NCBI GenBank assembly: GCA_022478985.1
Contig: JAKSZP010005263.1
Location: forward strand, 248,001-312,000
Source: Massospora cicadina
Lineage: Eukaryota > Entomophthoromycota > Entomophthoromycetes > Entomophthorales > Entomophthoraceae
DNA length: 64,000 bases
Direction of reading: 5' to 3'
The notes under the pieces were generated by a model. It was not told the DNA's origin, made no database searches, and worked only from the letters and a program-made list of their open reading frames with translations. Below, piece by piece: positions 46,187 to 57,160 of this stretch (positions are counted from its first letter, which is position 1; every line of letters starts with the position of its first letter). The translations under genes were made by a program, and so were the position numbers.

Positions 46187-48200
46187 TTGCTTACAACTGT
46201 GCCGAAAGCCCAGATGACTGCAGCTCGCGCCAGAGTCAAAAGGGCGGAAGCCAGAATCAGACATCTAGAGCGAAACTGCCAGCATTCGCCCTCTCCCAGA
46301 TGGTTGGAAGACTGGGAAGCGGCGCAGGAAGCACTCAACTTGGAGCTCACACTGCAGGAAGAACGGGCAGCAAACTTTACAACATCTCGTTACTATGCTC
46401 AATGGGAACGCCCCACCCGCTTCTTCTTTCAGAAACAGAAAGCCCGGTCAACAGCGCAGGATATTACTGCACTGAAGATTGGCACTACAACCACTTTAGA
46501 TAAGGAGGAAATCACGCAAGAACTACACCGCTTCTACTCCAGCCTCTTCCATGCCACCCAGGTGGACCCATCGGACATCCAAGACTTCCTATGGCGGGCT
46601 CCAGAGCCGCCCATTGACCCACGGGCTGATGAGGCTCTACTGGCGCCTATTTCCATCCAGGAGGTGATGGAAACTCTTCTGAAATCCCCACGGCTTAAAG
46701 CCCCAGGCCCAGACGGAATACCCTTTGAGGTGTACCTTCTGGAACCTGAAGTGATAGCCAGAACCCTCCGCGACCTCTTCGCTGCACTCTTGGTGAATGG
46801 CGAGGTCCTCCCCGACTCCAGAGGCTCAATCACGACCCTCATTCACAAGAAGTCATACCGTGGGAACCTGGCGAACTGGCGCCCCATAGCGTTGATCAAC
46901 ACAGACCACAAGCTCTTCACGAAGCTTCTGGCCAACCGCATCACCAAATGGGTGTCACCTCGCCTCTCCCCATCCCAGCACGGTTTTATTCCGGGGAGGT
47001 CGTTATGGGACAACTATAATGACCTTCACGTGACTTTGACTGCTAACTTTTGTAAGGTGAATGGCTTTGTGGCTCTCCTGGATATGGAGAAAGCATATGA
47101 TCGGGTAGCCTGGAAGTATATTGATGCTTCCCTGGCCTGCTTCCATCTCCCACCCGAAGCTAGGCGCTGGATATCAGCGCTCTATGACCAGCTCCACACC
47201 AGAGTCCTGGCGCCAATGGGTTTTAAAGTGGCAGTACCAGTTGGACAAGGTCTCCGGCAAGGGGACCCCCTGAGCCCTATCCTTTTTAACATCACCCTTG
47301 ACCCCCTCTTGGCCTCCTTACAGGACAAGCTAACAGGGATTCTGGTCCCAGGTAAAGCCCCCACACGCACCATGGCATTTGCAGATGACACTGCCATTGC
47401 ATTTTGGCTGCCCTGGGGATGTTGCCCTCGCTGCTGTGACCATTGAGAGGTACACCAAGGCGTCCAACGCAATAGTCAACACCTCCAAGACAACAGTTGT
47501 ACAGGTCGGCTCCCCCACCTTCCCACCACCATTTGGTATTGAACCTGAGCGCGGTACCTTCCGTCACCTGGGCGTTCTCACCAACCAACAAGGAGTTGCG
47601 CTAAAATACAATGAGGACTTGCTCCTTGAAGCAGTTAACTCCAGGATTGCCAGCTGGAACCGGCGGCACATCACCCCCCAGGGTCGAGCTCTGATGGCCA
47701 ATGTGTTCCTCCTCTCCAAAGTCTGGTTCCTAGCGCACGTCTGCCCATTCACAGATGACTTTTATACGCGGCTCAATGTACTCCTCCGCTGTTGGATCTG
47801 GGGCTCAAACCATCCACCAATGGCCCTCTCAACCATTGCCCGACCCTGCAATGAAGGGGGCCTAGGGCTTCTGGACACGCGATCCCACGCCACCACAATC
47901 TTCCTGAAGTTCCTATGGACAATTGTCTGCTGGGACGCGACCCCCATGCCCCAATGGGCGCCCGCCCTCCGCCAGTCAGTGTCAGCAGCTCTGGGTCTTC
48001 CTAGAGCATCTCTGACCTCATTAGGGGAGTGGCTCACAAACCACCCAGGCCATCGCCTAAAACCATCCTCATCCCCCTACTGGAACCAGGCTCTCCTTGC
48101 CCTGAAACGAGTAGGCGCGCGGATCCACCATGCCTTCCCATACAGAAGGGAAGGCCCTGGCCTCAGCCCCCGTCGCCATGCAATTGTGCACAATGGATAA
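46187..48200 (+). pseudogene. LINE L ORF2, reverse transcriptase domain
   Basis: The 419-residue open part 46187-47446 holds the LINE RT blocks in order: 'LKAPGPDGIPFEVYLL', 'RPIALINTDHKLFTKLLANR', 'QHGFIPGRSLWDN', 'ALLDMEKAYDRVAW', 'GLRQGDPLSPILFN' and 'MAFADDTAIAF'. The catalytic FADD is at 47378-47389. A frameshift near 47405 moves the thumb region to 47379-48200, with 'ASNAIVNTSKTTVVQVG' and 'LGVLTNQQG'. It copies element RNA at the nicked target. One lesion separates RT blocks, so the copy is recent. Confidence 0.95.
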
Positions 48201-48856
48201 GTTGTCACAACTCGCCTCAACCCCAAGATCGTCCTCCCATCCGCCCAAGACTCCTTGAGCTCCTCCCTCCCTCCGTGAGATTTGACCTTAAGGAATTGTG
48301 GAAGGACGTCTATCACCCCATCCTGTCAGCAAAGGTGTCCAACACCTTGTGGAGGGTGCTCCACTGTTCATACAGGACAGGGGGCCGGACTGGCCCTACC
48401 TTCCAGCACCAAAGCTGCCCCCGCTGTGTGGAGCCTATTGACTCCCACCTCCATCGTTTTTTCACCTGTCCAGGTGTCGCCGCATTTTGGCCAAAGGCCC
48501 GCGCGCTCCTCCATGCTCAGCCCTGGTCTGGACACCCTGTGCAAGACCTCATGTTTGAGCAGACATTGCCTGGTTGCCACCGACCCCTCCGTGTCCTCGC
48601 CTATGCCACAGCCATCTGGACCATCCATAACTCCTTCCTTCGTGCTGCCTTTGACCAGCAGGTGTGGACCCTTCCACACATGATCACCCACTTTCAGGTA
48701 CACTTTGAGATGGCCCTGAAGGTCTGTACTATGTCGCCAACCCTCCCCCGCTCAGTTGTCACTGCAGCACGGCTCTGGCGCGCAAACCCCCCTCCCTTTC
48801 TCGATGCCTCCTCCCTCCCCTTCCCTCGCCTCAGGATCTTAGGAGCACAGGCGTAA
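48200..48856 (+). pseudogene. LINE L ORF2 C-terminal zinc-finger region
   Basis: The frame of 48029-48856 reads 'LWRVLHCSYRTGGRTGP' and then 'CPRCVEPIDSHLHRFFTCP'. This is the CxxC...H....C zinc-binding domain found at the end of many LINE ORF2 proteins. It helps target-primed synthesis in L1. The frame ends at a stop at 48854-48856, about 50 bases before the A-rich end. Confidence 0.85.
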
Positions 48857-48908
48857 TTCAATAAACATCGATGAATCCCCCTTGGGTTGGGACCATCTAG
48901 TACTAAAA
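48857..48908 (+). other. LINE L 3' UTR and tail
   Basis: It includes CAATAAACATC (poly(A)-signal-like) and ATCCCCCTTGGGTTGGGACC, then a short A run. The latter resembles the O-element tail (ATCCCCTGGTTGGCTTACC). Confidence 0.6.
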
Positions 48909-49148
48909 AAAATGGACCATTCCACAGATTTTGACAGAGCAGTCGCCTCTCTGTATGCTCTCTCTGGGGACAGACTGTCCTCCTCAGTGTGAGCATCATC
49001 TTCACCATGATTCAGGGATACCTAAATCACTCATCAAGCCAACGAACAAAGGACCAAACAACAGCAGCCCTCTCATGTTTGTGGGCCCTCATCTGGGCCC
49101 TCTTGCCCAACTGTTTTGTGGTAATGTGGAAGGACCCTGTTCGTCACA

Positions 49149-49153
49149 CCAAC
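49149..49153. repeat. Target-site duplication of chromovirus F, right
   Basis: CCAAC, identical to 36484-36488. Confidence 0.9.
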
Positions 49154-50890
49154 AAACAGCAAACCACCAATGTCCTCGGCCTGACTTCCCACTGCTCAAA
49201 AATGGGGCAGCAGCGAAACCCCTCTAGCATCTTCCACCCAGTGGGGAAACAATTTTGAACCAGATCAACTAGTCCCCCAATTCTTCAGGTCGATACATTC
49301 CCCAAGGATCTTGCCCTCCACCTCACACATTTTCAAATGGTGCCTCATAGCCCCATTGTGCTCCCCCAAAGCAAGATGAAATATAGCCTCTGGGCCAAAT
49401 ATGTCAACTTGTTCCCCTGCAATGACAAACAAATAATTAAATTAGTTCAGGCGCTTATGCAGCCTGCAGGCTTTATCAACTTTCCACTCCTACAAGGGGT
49501 ACTTTGACCTCAGTTATACTTGTGAAGCCAATGCAGCAATCGCAGCCAACATTCCCCTAGTGCTCCAGGAAACCCCCATCCCAACTACTAGCAGCTGGTT
49601 GCCTAATGATACCACTCTTGTGGTTCAATTTAGAGGTCTTCCCACCCGCCTCCCCACTGAAACTTTATATAATGATATAATAGCTGGGTTGTCAGTGTAT
49701 GGCGCTGACCCCAAGTTACAATTTGTGGTTCCCAACAGAGCCAACTGACTAGCGGGCCCTTGCACCTTTGCAACCATATGCCTATTATCAAGCAAGATTG
49801 CCATTTTGAATCCCCTCGCACCATTGTCCCCTCTGCCCCTGACCTCCCTTTCTGGGACAGAGTAGATAAGGGGCGCAAAATCTACCCCCATTTTTTTCAA
49901 CCTGGACCACTCAAAGTGGTGCAGCCACACCATAGCCTGAGATGGAGCCCATGTGCTAGACTCCCCCATGATGCTCCCATAGCTGACTTAAATACTTTTT
50001 GAATGGGGATCAATCCTCCCTTTCCCCCACGCAAAATGGTAGATGCAAATGCCACAGATTCAACCAATAAGGAACTGAAATGCCAAACTACCACTCCCTT
50101 TAACTAATCAGGAGCCAGCGTGGACCCCAATAAATTAAAAAAACCCACCCAGACACCCAATCCAGCCCATCCATATGCCGACCAACCTATCATCAACAAA
50201 AATCCCTGACATTATTTGGGGAAAGTTGATGATTTGGGAAATCCCATCTCTGACTCAGTCGAGGCCCCAAGTCTCAAAATGTACCTAAACGCAGAATTGT
50301 GACTCAATTCCCAAATCGCCACTATGCTCTATGCTCAGATGCAGATGAATTCCAAAGTGACCACCAACTCACTAAAGAGGCTGTTGCATCCCCTGATTGT
50401 CACATTTCTGAAGGGCCATAGCGAAATCAGTCACAGTCTTGGCCAAAGGGGTACCCGCCCCTTTCCTTCCCCCATGCAACAATTTATAAAAAGGAATTTC
50501 TCCAATTCCAACAAGTTTCCCTCAAGGCAGTACAAAAAGTTGCTATGGTCACAAAATTTGGCCCCAAGACCCGCATTACTAGCAACAACATCGCCAACTT
50601 TACCACGCTACTCAAAGTTCATCTTGAGGCTGAAAAAGCCCTTTCTGAATATATCACAATCCTGCTCATAGCTAAATTTGAGCTCCCCGAGCCACTTTGC
50701 TACCTTGACCCCCATTTTGAGGATGCACCAATGCCCATGCTCTCAGCGCTCTGCCATAAACTGTCCAACACAGAGGAGGGAGGTGAGCCTCCCGAACCTG
50801 ACTCACCCCCACCATGGACGCATAGCGGTTTACTGCATCTGACCTGGTTGGTTAATTTTAGCTTTTATTTTTATTTTTTTTATTCATTTT
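49154..50890 (+). pseudogene. O2 ORF1-type protein
   Basis: It is read in pieces: 'SLWAKYVNLFPCNDKQIIKL', 'FINFPLLQGYFDLSYTCEAN', and 'TLVVQFRGLPTRLPTETLYN' (RRM-like start, within 49560-49748), followed by a region where O1 has its zinc knuckle. Here 'FWDRVDKGRKIYPHFFQPGP' has lost the cysteines. The C-terminal piece (50545-50892) has 'TRITSNNIANFTTLLKVHLE', 'ALSEYITILLIAKFELPEPL' and YLDPHFEDAPMP. There is no RT or endonuclease. Best guess is an RNA-binding protein of a non-autonomous LINE relative. Confidence 0.75.
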
Positions 50891-51001
50891 AAGTGATACA
50901 TTCATCTCTATTTTGTTTAAATTCTAGCATGGTTTTTGCTCTTTAGAGCTCAGTAATGTCCATCCTCTGGTCAGCTTGCCTCAGTTAAAAAAAATTGTTC
51001 A

Positions 51002-51207
51002 CCATTCTGAGTACATTAACTTGAAGAATGAAGATGGAACTTTCTTTTCACTTCCACCATCCTAGTTAACCCAAAACCCCTCTCCTACCTCCCCTGAGTG
51101 AATTCCCAAAGGTAGGGCGTCATCTGACAGTATTAAGTTACTGTTATGAGTGTCTAAACACTCATGTCAACAGACCAGTTTTCTTTTGGATCTCCCTAGT
51201 CCTAACA
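51002..51207 (+). repeat. Gypsy A 3' LTR, second part
   Basis: GGGCGTCATCTGACAGTAT to CTAGTCCTAACA aligns with 23698-23787. It completes the LTR interrupted at 36410. Confidence 0.75.
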
Positions 51208-51718
51208 TACCTGGTTAGAGTTAATTTTGGTTCATCAACTAAAAGGCATTTTTCTTCAAATTAAAAATTTTCCATCTCCCTGGAATTCAGCTTTAGCACT
51301 CTTTATATGTGTAGCGTTGACTCTGACTTTAATTTAATTTTGGCTTATTTTAAATTCCCTTTTTCTTCTATGGGATGTAATTGAGGTCAATTTGCAGGAG
51401 GTTAAAGTGCCGCGGCCTTAGTACTATGGCTGATGATCTCATTTATGGCTTCTTTTATTTGATGAATAAAAGTGAAAGTCTATTTAATACTTATCATGTG
51501 CAATTATAACTTGGAACATTATGTGAGGGCATACATCACAGCACTTTTGAGAAGGGTATCTTTATCTTCTTTGTTCATGTAGAAGTGAGAAAAATACATA
51601 TAAATAAAAGCAGGGAACATGATACTAAAACAAACAGAAAGAAAACACTGCAAATGGTGCCAAAGCAAAAGTGGGTCAAACGTAAAAATAAGACAAAAAT
51701 AATGCAACAGAGCCAATT
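51208..51718. other. Unassigned A+T-rich spacer
   Basis: No motif or repeat was recognised between gypsy A and gypsy C. Confidence 0.4.
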
Positions 51719-52440
51719 GTAGGGCTTCAGTTTTAGATATTCTTGGTGGTGCTGATACCAGAAAGCCTAGCAAGCAATATTTTTTAACTTGTAGACCTTC
51801 ACAAGTACTTTGTTTAATTAATTAGGAGACCAAGTTTCGCTCAGGTCCCATTAAATAAAACATCAATCCTATAGTAAAAAAGCGTAAAGACTTATTTAAG
51901 CAGAAGTCACCAAACAAAGATTTTGATTAATTTTATCTTATCAGTAAATGGATTGGGGATATATGATATCCAACATTAAAATCTTGATAATGAAAAAAGG
52001 ACAATATATTGATTTAAGGTGAAGTCTGAATGTAGGTTTTTCATATAGTGTTGCATCTTAATTTATAAACTCTTTTGTAGCCAAAATTTTACAGAAATAG
52101 TCAAATGCTAATAAGCCCATTTTAGTAAAACTTTAAGTTAATAATATTATTAAGAAGTCCTAGATTGTACCCTTTAAAGATTATACTCTTTGCAATAGCT
52201 TAAGTTATCCAGTGAAATTTTGCTATATGTCCTGAGGTTCTGTAACTTGGATAATCAAAATTTTAGCCTCAGTATCTGAGTCCATTGATCAGGTTAAAGG
52301 AGTTCTTTAACTATTGATATTAGCATTAATATTATTATTTTAAAATAGATTAAATTTTGGTACATGTTAAAATCCCTTAATTAAGCAAGTTTTTCAGGTC
52401 TTTTGGTGGGATTGCTTGGTCAAAATTTTTCTTATTACGA
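51719..52440 (-). repeat. Gypsy C 3' LTR (left; inner end uncertain)
   Basis: Matches: CACCAAACAAAGAT (51909) with CACCAAACAGAGAT (60641); ATTGATTTAAGG (52009) with AGCGATTTAAGG (63585); GTGGGATTGCTT (52406) with GTGGGATTGCTT (63981). Confidence 0.75.
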
Positions 52441-55317
52441 CTGATACCCATGTATTCAACATCATTCCCTTCAAAAAAATTAGGAGATACCGTTATAAAG
52501 ATCAACTATGTACTTTATTTAATTGTGCCTCCATTTTAAAGACTTAGTTTGAGTGTTTGTTTCTGTGCTTATAAGTTATGACGTGGAGTCCTACAATGAT
52601 TGAGTCCACAGTTTCTCCACTTGGAGCTATGATTTGTGGTGGTATAATATATCAAAATTTTTAAAGCGGGTAAAGGTTGATGGGTTGAATTTGCTTAATG
52701 GCCATTTTTAATATCCGTTTGGTCATATTTCTCATATTGTTAACAGTAGTTGAATGATTCTGCGCTAATCTTCTTAACACATTTTCAGTCTCTTCAGTAA
52801 TATCAATAATAACTTTTTGTTAATTGAGCAAAAAATGACTATTTCTTTTCCATATAAGGCAATTAACAGGACATTTTAGAATACAATGATAGCTGATCTG
52901 GCAAGCCACAAGTGCACTAAGGAGGTATTAATCCCAGTGTAAGGGTTTAGAGGTAGTCATCTTCCTCCTTAAAGAAACTAAAGTCTCATTTTCTCATTTC
53001 TAAATTTCCATTAATTTTTAGGCTTTATGGCGCTGAGAAGAGCTGTTGTGTTTCATGAAGGCTTGCAGGTTTTTCAAAACTTATAAGGTAAAAGTTCTTC
53101 CATGATCTCATAGCAATACTTGGGGCAATCATGATGAGTGAATATATATAGTCTAGGTGGGTGGCAGTGGCCTTGGTATTTTGCATAGGATTGCCAAATT
53201 CTTTAATCCATTTTTTTAAATGACCAATTTCTACATGATATTAATTTCCTTTGCTGATTTAGGGAGCGTAAATACAACATATAAACTTATTGTATGGAAT
53301 GGCTTCTGAGGGGTCATCAGCATATTAATACTTATCCTTACGCAGCGATTGTTTCTAATGATTATGCAAGAAGTTTAAACTTTTATAACAGGTTCTAGAA
53401 TTCCTTCCAAGTAGTAGCAATCTTTGGTATTTGTAAAATTTATGGCTCCTCCATGTCCAAGGTATTGTAGGCTTATATAATAACTATCCCGTTCAGTTGG
53501 TTGTAAGTAAGGTAACAAATATTTTATGGATTCTTATATGACAATCCATCAAAAACTTTTGTGTTTTTTGAGTTTCATCTCAACATCTTTGAACTGGTTC
53601 ATATTCATCCTCTCAAGAGTTCAGTTTCATGATTAGGTTGTGTAGCCAATTAGAACCTCTGTTGTCTATATGGGTAAGGGACAGCTAAGTCAATTTACCC
53701 ACTTGTGTTGCATCCCTGCTTAATGAACTATACACATGTCATAATTCTGTAATTTAAGGATCTATTGATATAGCCTTCCAGCAGGATCTTCATTTTCTTT
53801 AGCCACTTTAGATATGCGTGGTCCCTAACTACTGTAAAATTCATATTTTAAAGGGGGTTTAGAATTTTTACTGCATATAGAATCTTTAGGTATTCCTTCT
53901 ATGTGGCACTATAGTCTTGATCAGCTTTTGATAGCGACTTTCAGTAAATAAGCTAAATAGTCAATTCCTTAGTCATTCAACTGCAAGATAGTGGCACATA
54001 CTACTAGGTAATATGCATCCATGAAAAGGATGAATGGCATCTCATAGTCTGGTTGTTGCAAAATTTACCTTTTTATTAAATTCTTCATTGTCTTGCTCGC
54101 TATTTCTGGTTTAATTCATATACAAAAGGTGTTTTTGAAAGTAAACAAACGAGGGACTCATCAAGTTGAGCAAAATTGGGAATACAATGAAGGCAATACC
54201 CTATCATGTAAAAAGAATTTTTTTGTAACCTTGAGATTCTTTAAAATAAAACATCTTGATAATCACTTTGACTTTATTGATAGGGGATGAATTCCTTCTT
54301 TCAATATGAAATGTTCTAAAAAAATCCAATGCCTGTTGGAAAGCGGTAAAAATCATGAGTTAGTTTTTATTTGATTTAATTTTAATCAATGAAAGTCTGA
54401 CTTGAAATAATCTAGATGTTTAATAATGGTTTTTAATTACCGGTATAACATTCAAATAAACAATCATGAAGCTCAAACTGAGATCTTGCATGATATTATC
54501 CATCAACCCATTGATATGAGGTTAATGTATATATAATTAATGGGGGAGCTAAGTAAGTTAAATTAATCCTTTCATACATATTAAGGCGCACTTTACTTGA
54601 TCTTCTGGCTATAAATTCATCTTCCAGCAACACTAGCAATGTCTATTGAAGAGAAGAAATTTGAGCTGGAAAGTCAGTCAGAGAATCATTTATTTAAGTA
54701 TTTAAATAGCTGTCCTTCTTTTGGGACTGTTTATTTTCCTATACTATATTATTACCTGTGACTACCAACTTTCTTAATTATGTTTAATTGTGGGGATGAC
54801 CATTGACTCTGAGAGGGTTCGAGTAGGCCAGCATCTATAGTTCTTTCATCTTGATCTTAATTTATGCTACTCGACTTTTTACTTCTTTTATGGCTTAACT
54901 TGTACTGGACTTGAATCTCCTACATCATTGCCGTGTATCCAATTTATCATATGACCATAGGTAACTTCTAAGTATAAGATATATCAATAATATTCAAATA
55001 ACTTATGCACCCTCTCAAGTTCCTAATAGTCTAATTTATTGAATATTTGGATTTGAGGTGTTGCATAATTTAGGTATCCTTAGGTAGGCATAGATTGAAA
55101 TGAGTATCAATATGATTTTTCTTATCAATACCTTCAATTGTAATCGATTATACTTTTCCAACTCCCTGGTGTTTCTTATCTATGATTTCGCAATTTGTTA
55201 TTTTTTCAAGAAGTAAATAAAAAGGTCGCTTATAAGCTTACTTGAGCTCTACTGCTAATAGTTTATATCATAGACTGACTTCACTAATTTTAGTGATATT
55301 TTTTTAGCAGTCTGATT
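52441..55317 (-). other. Gypsy C interior, presumed pol, unreadable
   Basis: About 2.9 kb of A+T-rich sequence between LTR and SINE. No pol block was secure on either strand. Confidence 0.35.
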
Positions 55318-55489
55318 AACTTCAGGGTATGTTTAAAGTAAATGAAGCAGGTCGACTTTGGGACAAATAAACATGACAAGTAATTTTAGCCTGTGCTGGT
55401 TTCAAACCTGTTTAAATCAAAACCTGACCCAGAATGGAGCAGGAACTACCCCGCTATGCTAACTACTCCTCAACTTCAAAGGTTATGTT
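55318..55489 (-). mobile_element. SINE copy S4 (body 55334-55471) with diverged target duplications
   Basis: The 138-bp body is flanked by AACTTCAGGGTATGTT (55318-55333) and AACTTCAAAGGTTATGTT (55472-55489). On the minus strand it has TAGCATAGCGGG (a full match to box A, TRGCNNAGYNGG) and GGTTTGAAACC (box B with one C-to-T change), 41 bases apart. The tail is TTTGTCCCAAAGTCGACC. It aligns fully with S2. Confidence 0.85.
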
Positions 55490-56943
55490 GGTTAGACCAC
55501 TCATTGTTCCCATGGTTCCATTTTCCATTTTTGGTAACATAGAATGGTATTCCATTTGCCACATCTACTGAATCAGGGAGCTAAACATATTTTGTTCTGA
55601 CGTAGATTAGTGTAAAGGCAAATCAGAAACAGAGTACATGACCAGACAAGAGTATCCCTTCCTGGAGATATTTTTTATCCACCACAAGGGGAACTTTTTA
55701 ATTAATGAGAGAAAATCCCTCCTTTAAATTTATAACTCCTTTGTTTAATTATAGAATTTGTCAGGATAAGTATGACACATTGTCTGTTGTCCAAGGCAAT
55801 AGCGTGAACTGAAAAAACCTAACTTATTATTCTGAGTTAGTAAGGAGGAATATACACCTATAGCTCTGGTGTTATCTAGATCTGCAGTGCTATAATCCTG
55901 GTGTATTTGAGGTCGTTCAAGCTTAATCTTCTCAATGAGCCAAGATGAGACAACGCTGATCAAAGATCCTTTATCTAAGATGGCCCTTAATAAAAATTTT
56001 GAATTATTACTTCCACATTGGTTCTAGCTCCAAAATTTTGAACTCAGACTAAAACATCTCTAAGATGAACTTTGCATTAAGCTTCTTTACGTTTTTTGAA
56101 TATTTGTTCTTTCTGATTTTCACTTAACTACATATTCTTAAGATGAGTCAAATTTATAGGCAAATATTGTCAGCAACACAGGCCATATCAATTACTCTTG
56201 GACATCAAATAAATTAAAGAAGGTAGGTATCTTTCAACTTGGAGTATTGTTAATATTTTAGAAAATGTATGCAATGCAATCTCAGAGAGTGTACTTAGAT
56301 ATAAAAACAGTATCTTATAACCCCCTTCAGAGTAATCACAATATTAGTTCTCATTTTTTAAGGTGAGCGATTATAATATTTTGATATCAGGTACTTTAGA
56401 TTGGTAAGCTTTAGAGCTATTTGACTCTAAGCCAACTGCTCTTTTCCCTGCTCAGTGAGGTCAGAGTTCTTTTTAAATCACTCATCTTTGGTGCAGTAAT
56501 TCTTCATCTAGAAGCCACATATAATTTTCTGCACTTTTTGGTTCAGCTTCTTCCACAGTATAAAATTTGGGCTTCTTAGGCGCCCTTTAGGTCAATTCCA
56601 GTTTGTGTTTATCAACCACAAAAGTAGGCCTTCCATTATTATAAAACATACTTATAGCTTTGTTTGACTGAAGTAAAGTATATAGTAAAATTTTAAGTAC
56701 TATGTAAACAAGAACTAATAATCGCTATGGCATCATCCAATGTAAGCAATTTTGAGGTCATTAGAAATTTAGCCTCATACAGAAACAGTCTGCATATTAT
56801 GTTAAAGCTTTAGTTTGGCATAAAGCAACCCTTATTAAAGCCTGTTTTCTTATACTAAGATTTGCTTATACTGAAATCCTTAAGAAGCACTTCTTTATCT
56901 TTAACCCATGTAATTTGGATTTTTTTATGGGAACCATACCCTC
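55490..56943 (-). other. Gypsy C interior, presumed protease and gag 3' part, unreadable
   Basis: Nothing secure. It lies between the SINE and the gag fragment. Confidence 0.3.
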
Positions 56944-57160
56944 CTATGTCATTATTTTAAAGAGACATATATGTTTATCCTTTTGATAATTAGTTTTACT
57001 TTCCATTGCAGCCTCATAGACATAAAAAAATGATAGTTTTTTCTCCAGGTGTAAAATTCTCCTTGAAGGTAGGGTTAAAGGTACTTTCTTCCAGACCCAA
57101 GATAACATGTACTCAAGGAGCGCTCTATTCAGTGCTTTTTGTATGTGTATCAATCCATTC
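56944..57160 (-). pseudogene. Gypsy C gag fragment
   Basis: The minus-strand stretch reads 'ILHLEKKLSFFYVYEAAMES', which aligns with the gag N-terminal segment of G1 (FTPGEGSVSSFLFVYESAME) and D. It is cut on its N-terminal side by O3 at 57172. Confidence 0.6.

Larger units (their letters stand above)
42822..48924 (+). mobile_element. LINE L: near full-length non-LTR retrotransposon (body 42838-48908)
   Basis: The body is 6071 bp. Flanking 16-bp duplications AAAATGGACTATTCCA (42822-42837) and AAAATGGACCATTCCA (48909-48924) differ by one C-to-T change. The 5' LTR of F shows the empty site (near 37391). The element has a 5' UTR of about 94 bases, ORF1 with a zinc knuckle, ORF2 with an AP-endonuclease, RT and a C-terminal zinc finger, and an A-rich end. 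No RNase H was seen, which favours an L1/Tx1-like over a typical Tad assignment. It is G+C-rich with few lesions, so it is the youngest large insertion here. Confidence 0.95.
36489..49148 (+). mobile_element. Chromovirus F: near-complete Ty3/gypsy element with chromodomain, split by LINE L
   Basis: TGTGA...TCACA ends and CCAAC duplications define the element. The 5' LTR is 36489-37629 (1141 bp). The 3' LTR is 41916-49148, which is 1146 bp after removing LINE L and one 16-bp duplication. The interior (37630-41915, 4286 bp) carries gag, protease, RT, RNase H, integrase and a C-terminal chromodomain, so it is a chromovirus. A GGGGGGTGA polypurine tract precedes the 3' LTR. Only scattered stops and frameshifts occur, so F is much younger than A, B, C and G. 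Confidence 0.95.
41916..49148 (+). repeat. Chromovirus F 3' LTR, interrupted by LINE L
   Basis: Parts 41916-42837 and 48925-49148 together align with the 5' LTR. The CCAAC duplication follows at 49149. Confidence 0.95.
36402..51001 (+). mobile_element. O2: ORF1-only retroposon (body 36411-36488 plus 49154-50992), split by chromovirus F
   Basis: Flanks are AACTGTTCA (36402-36410) and AATTGTTCA (50993-51001). With F and one CCAAC removed, the body is 1917 bp. The 5' 78 bases match the start of O3 (GAACTAAACAACT against TAATTAACAACT). The 3' end is CCTCTGGTCAGCTTGCCTC followed by a run of eight A. It inserted in the gypsy A 3' LTR. This is the most G+C-rich, least decayed member of the family. 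Confidence 0.85.
23200..51207 (+). mobile_element. Gypsy A: plus-strand Ty3/gypsy element carrying nested insertions D and O2/F/L
   Basis: The 5' LTR ends at 23787 and the interior runs to 27942. It is then interrupted by element D (to 35095), resumes to about 36200, and its 3' LTR is interrupted at 36410 by O2, resuming at 51002 and ending at 51207. The 3' LTR end (GGCGTCATCTGACAGTAT... to CCTAACA) aligns with the 5' LTR end (GGCGTCGCCTGGCAGTAT... to CCTAGCA). Without insertions the element is about 6 kb. Frames are heavily broken. Confidence 0.75.

Noticed and set aside
42932..48856. Many long minus-strand open frames across LINE L
   Set aside because: They are antisense shadows of G+C-rich ORF1 and ORF2. 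They have no motifs.
49154..50992. Host gene
   Set aside because: The coding similarity to O1 and O3, the shared tail and target duplications, and the stops show that it is a mobile element.
51519..51773. 84-residue minus-strand hydrophobic open frame
   Set aside because: It straddles the left edge of the gypsy C LTR and has no counterpart, so it is judged a chance frame.
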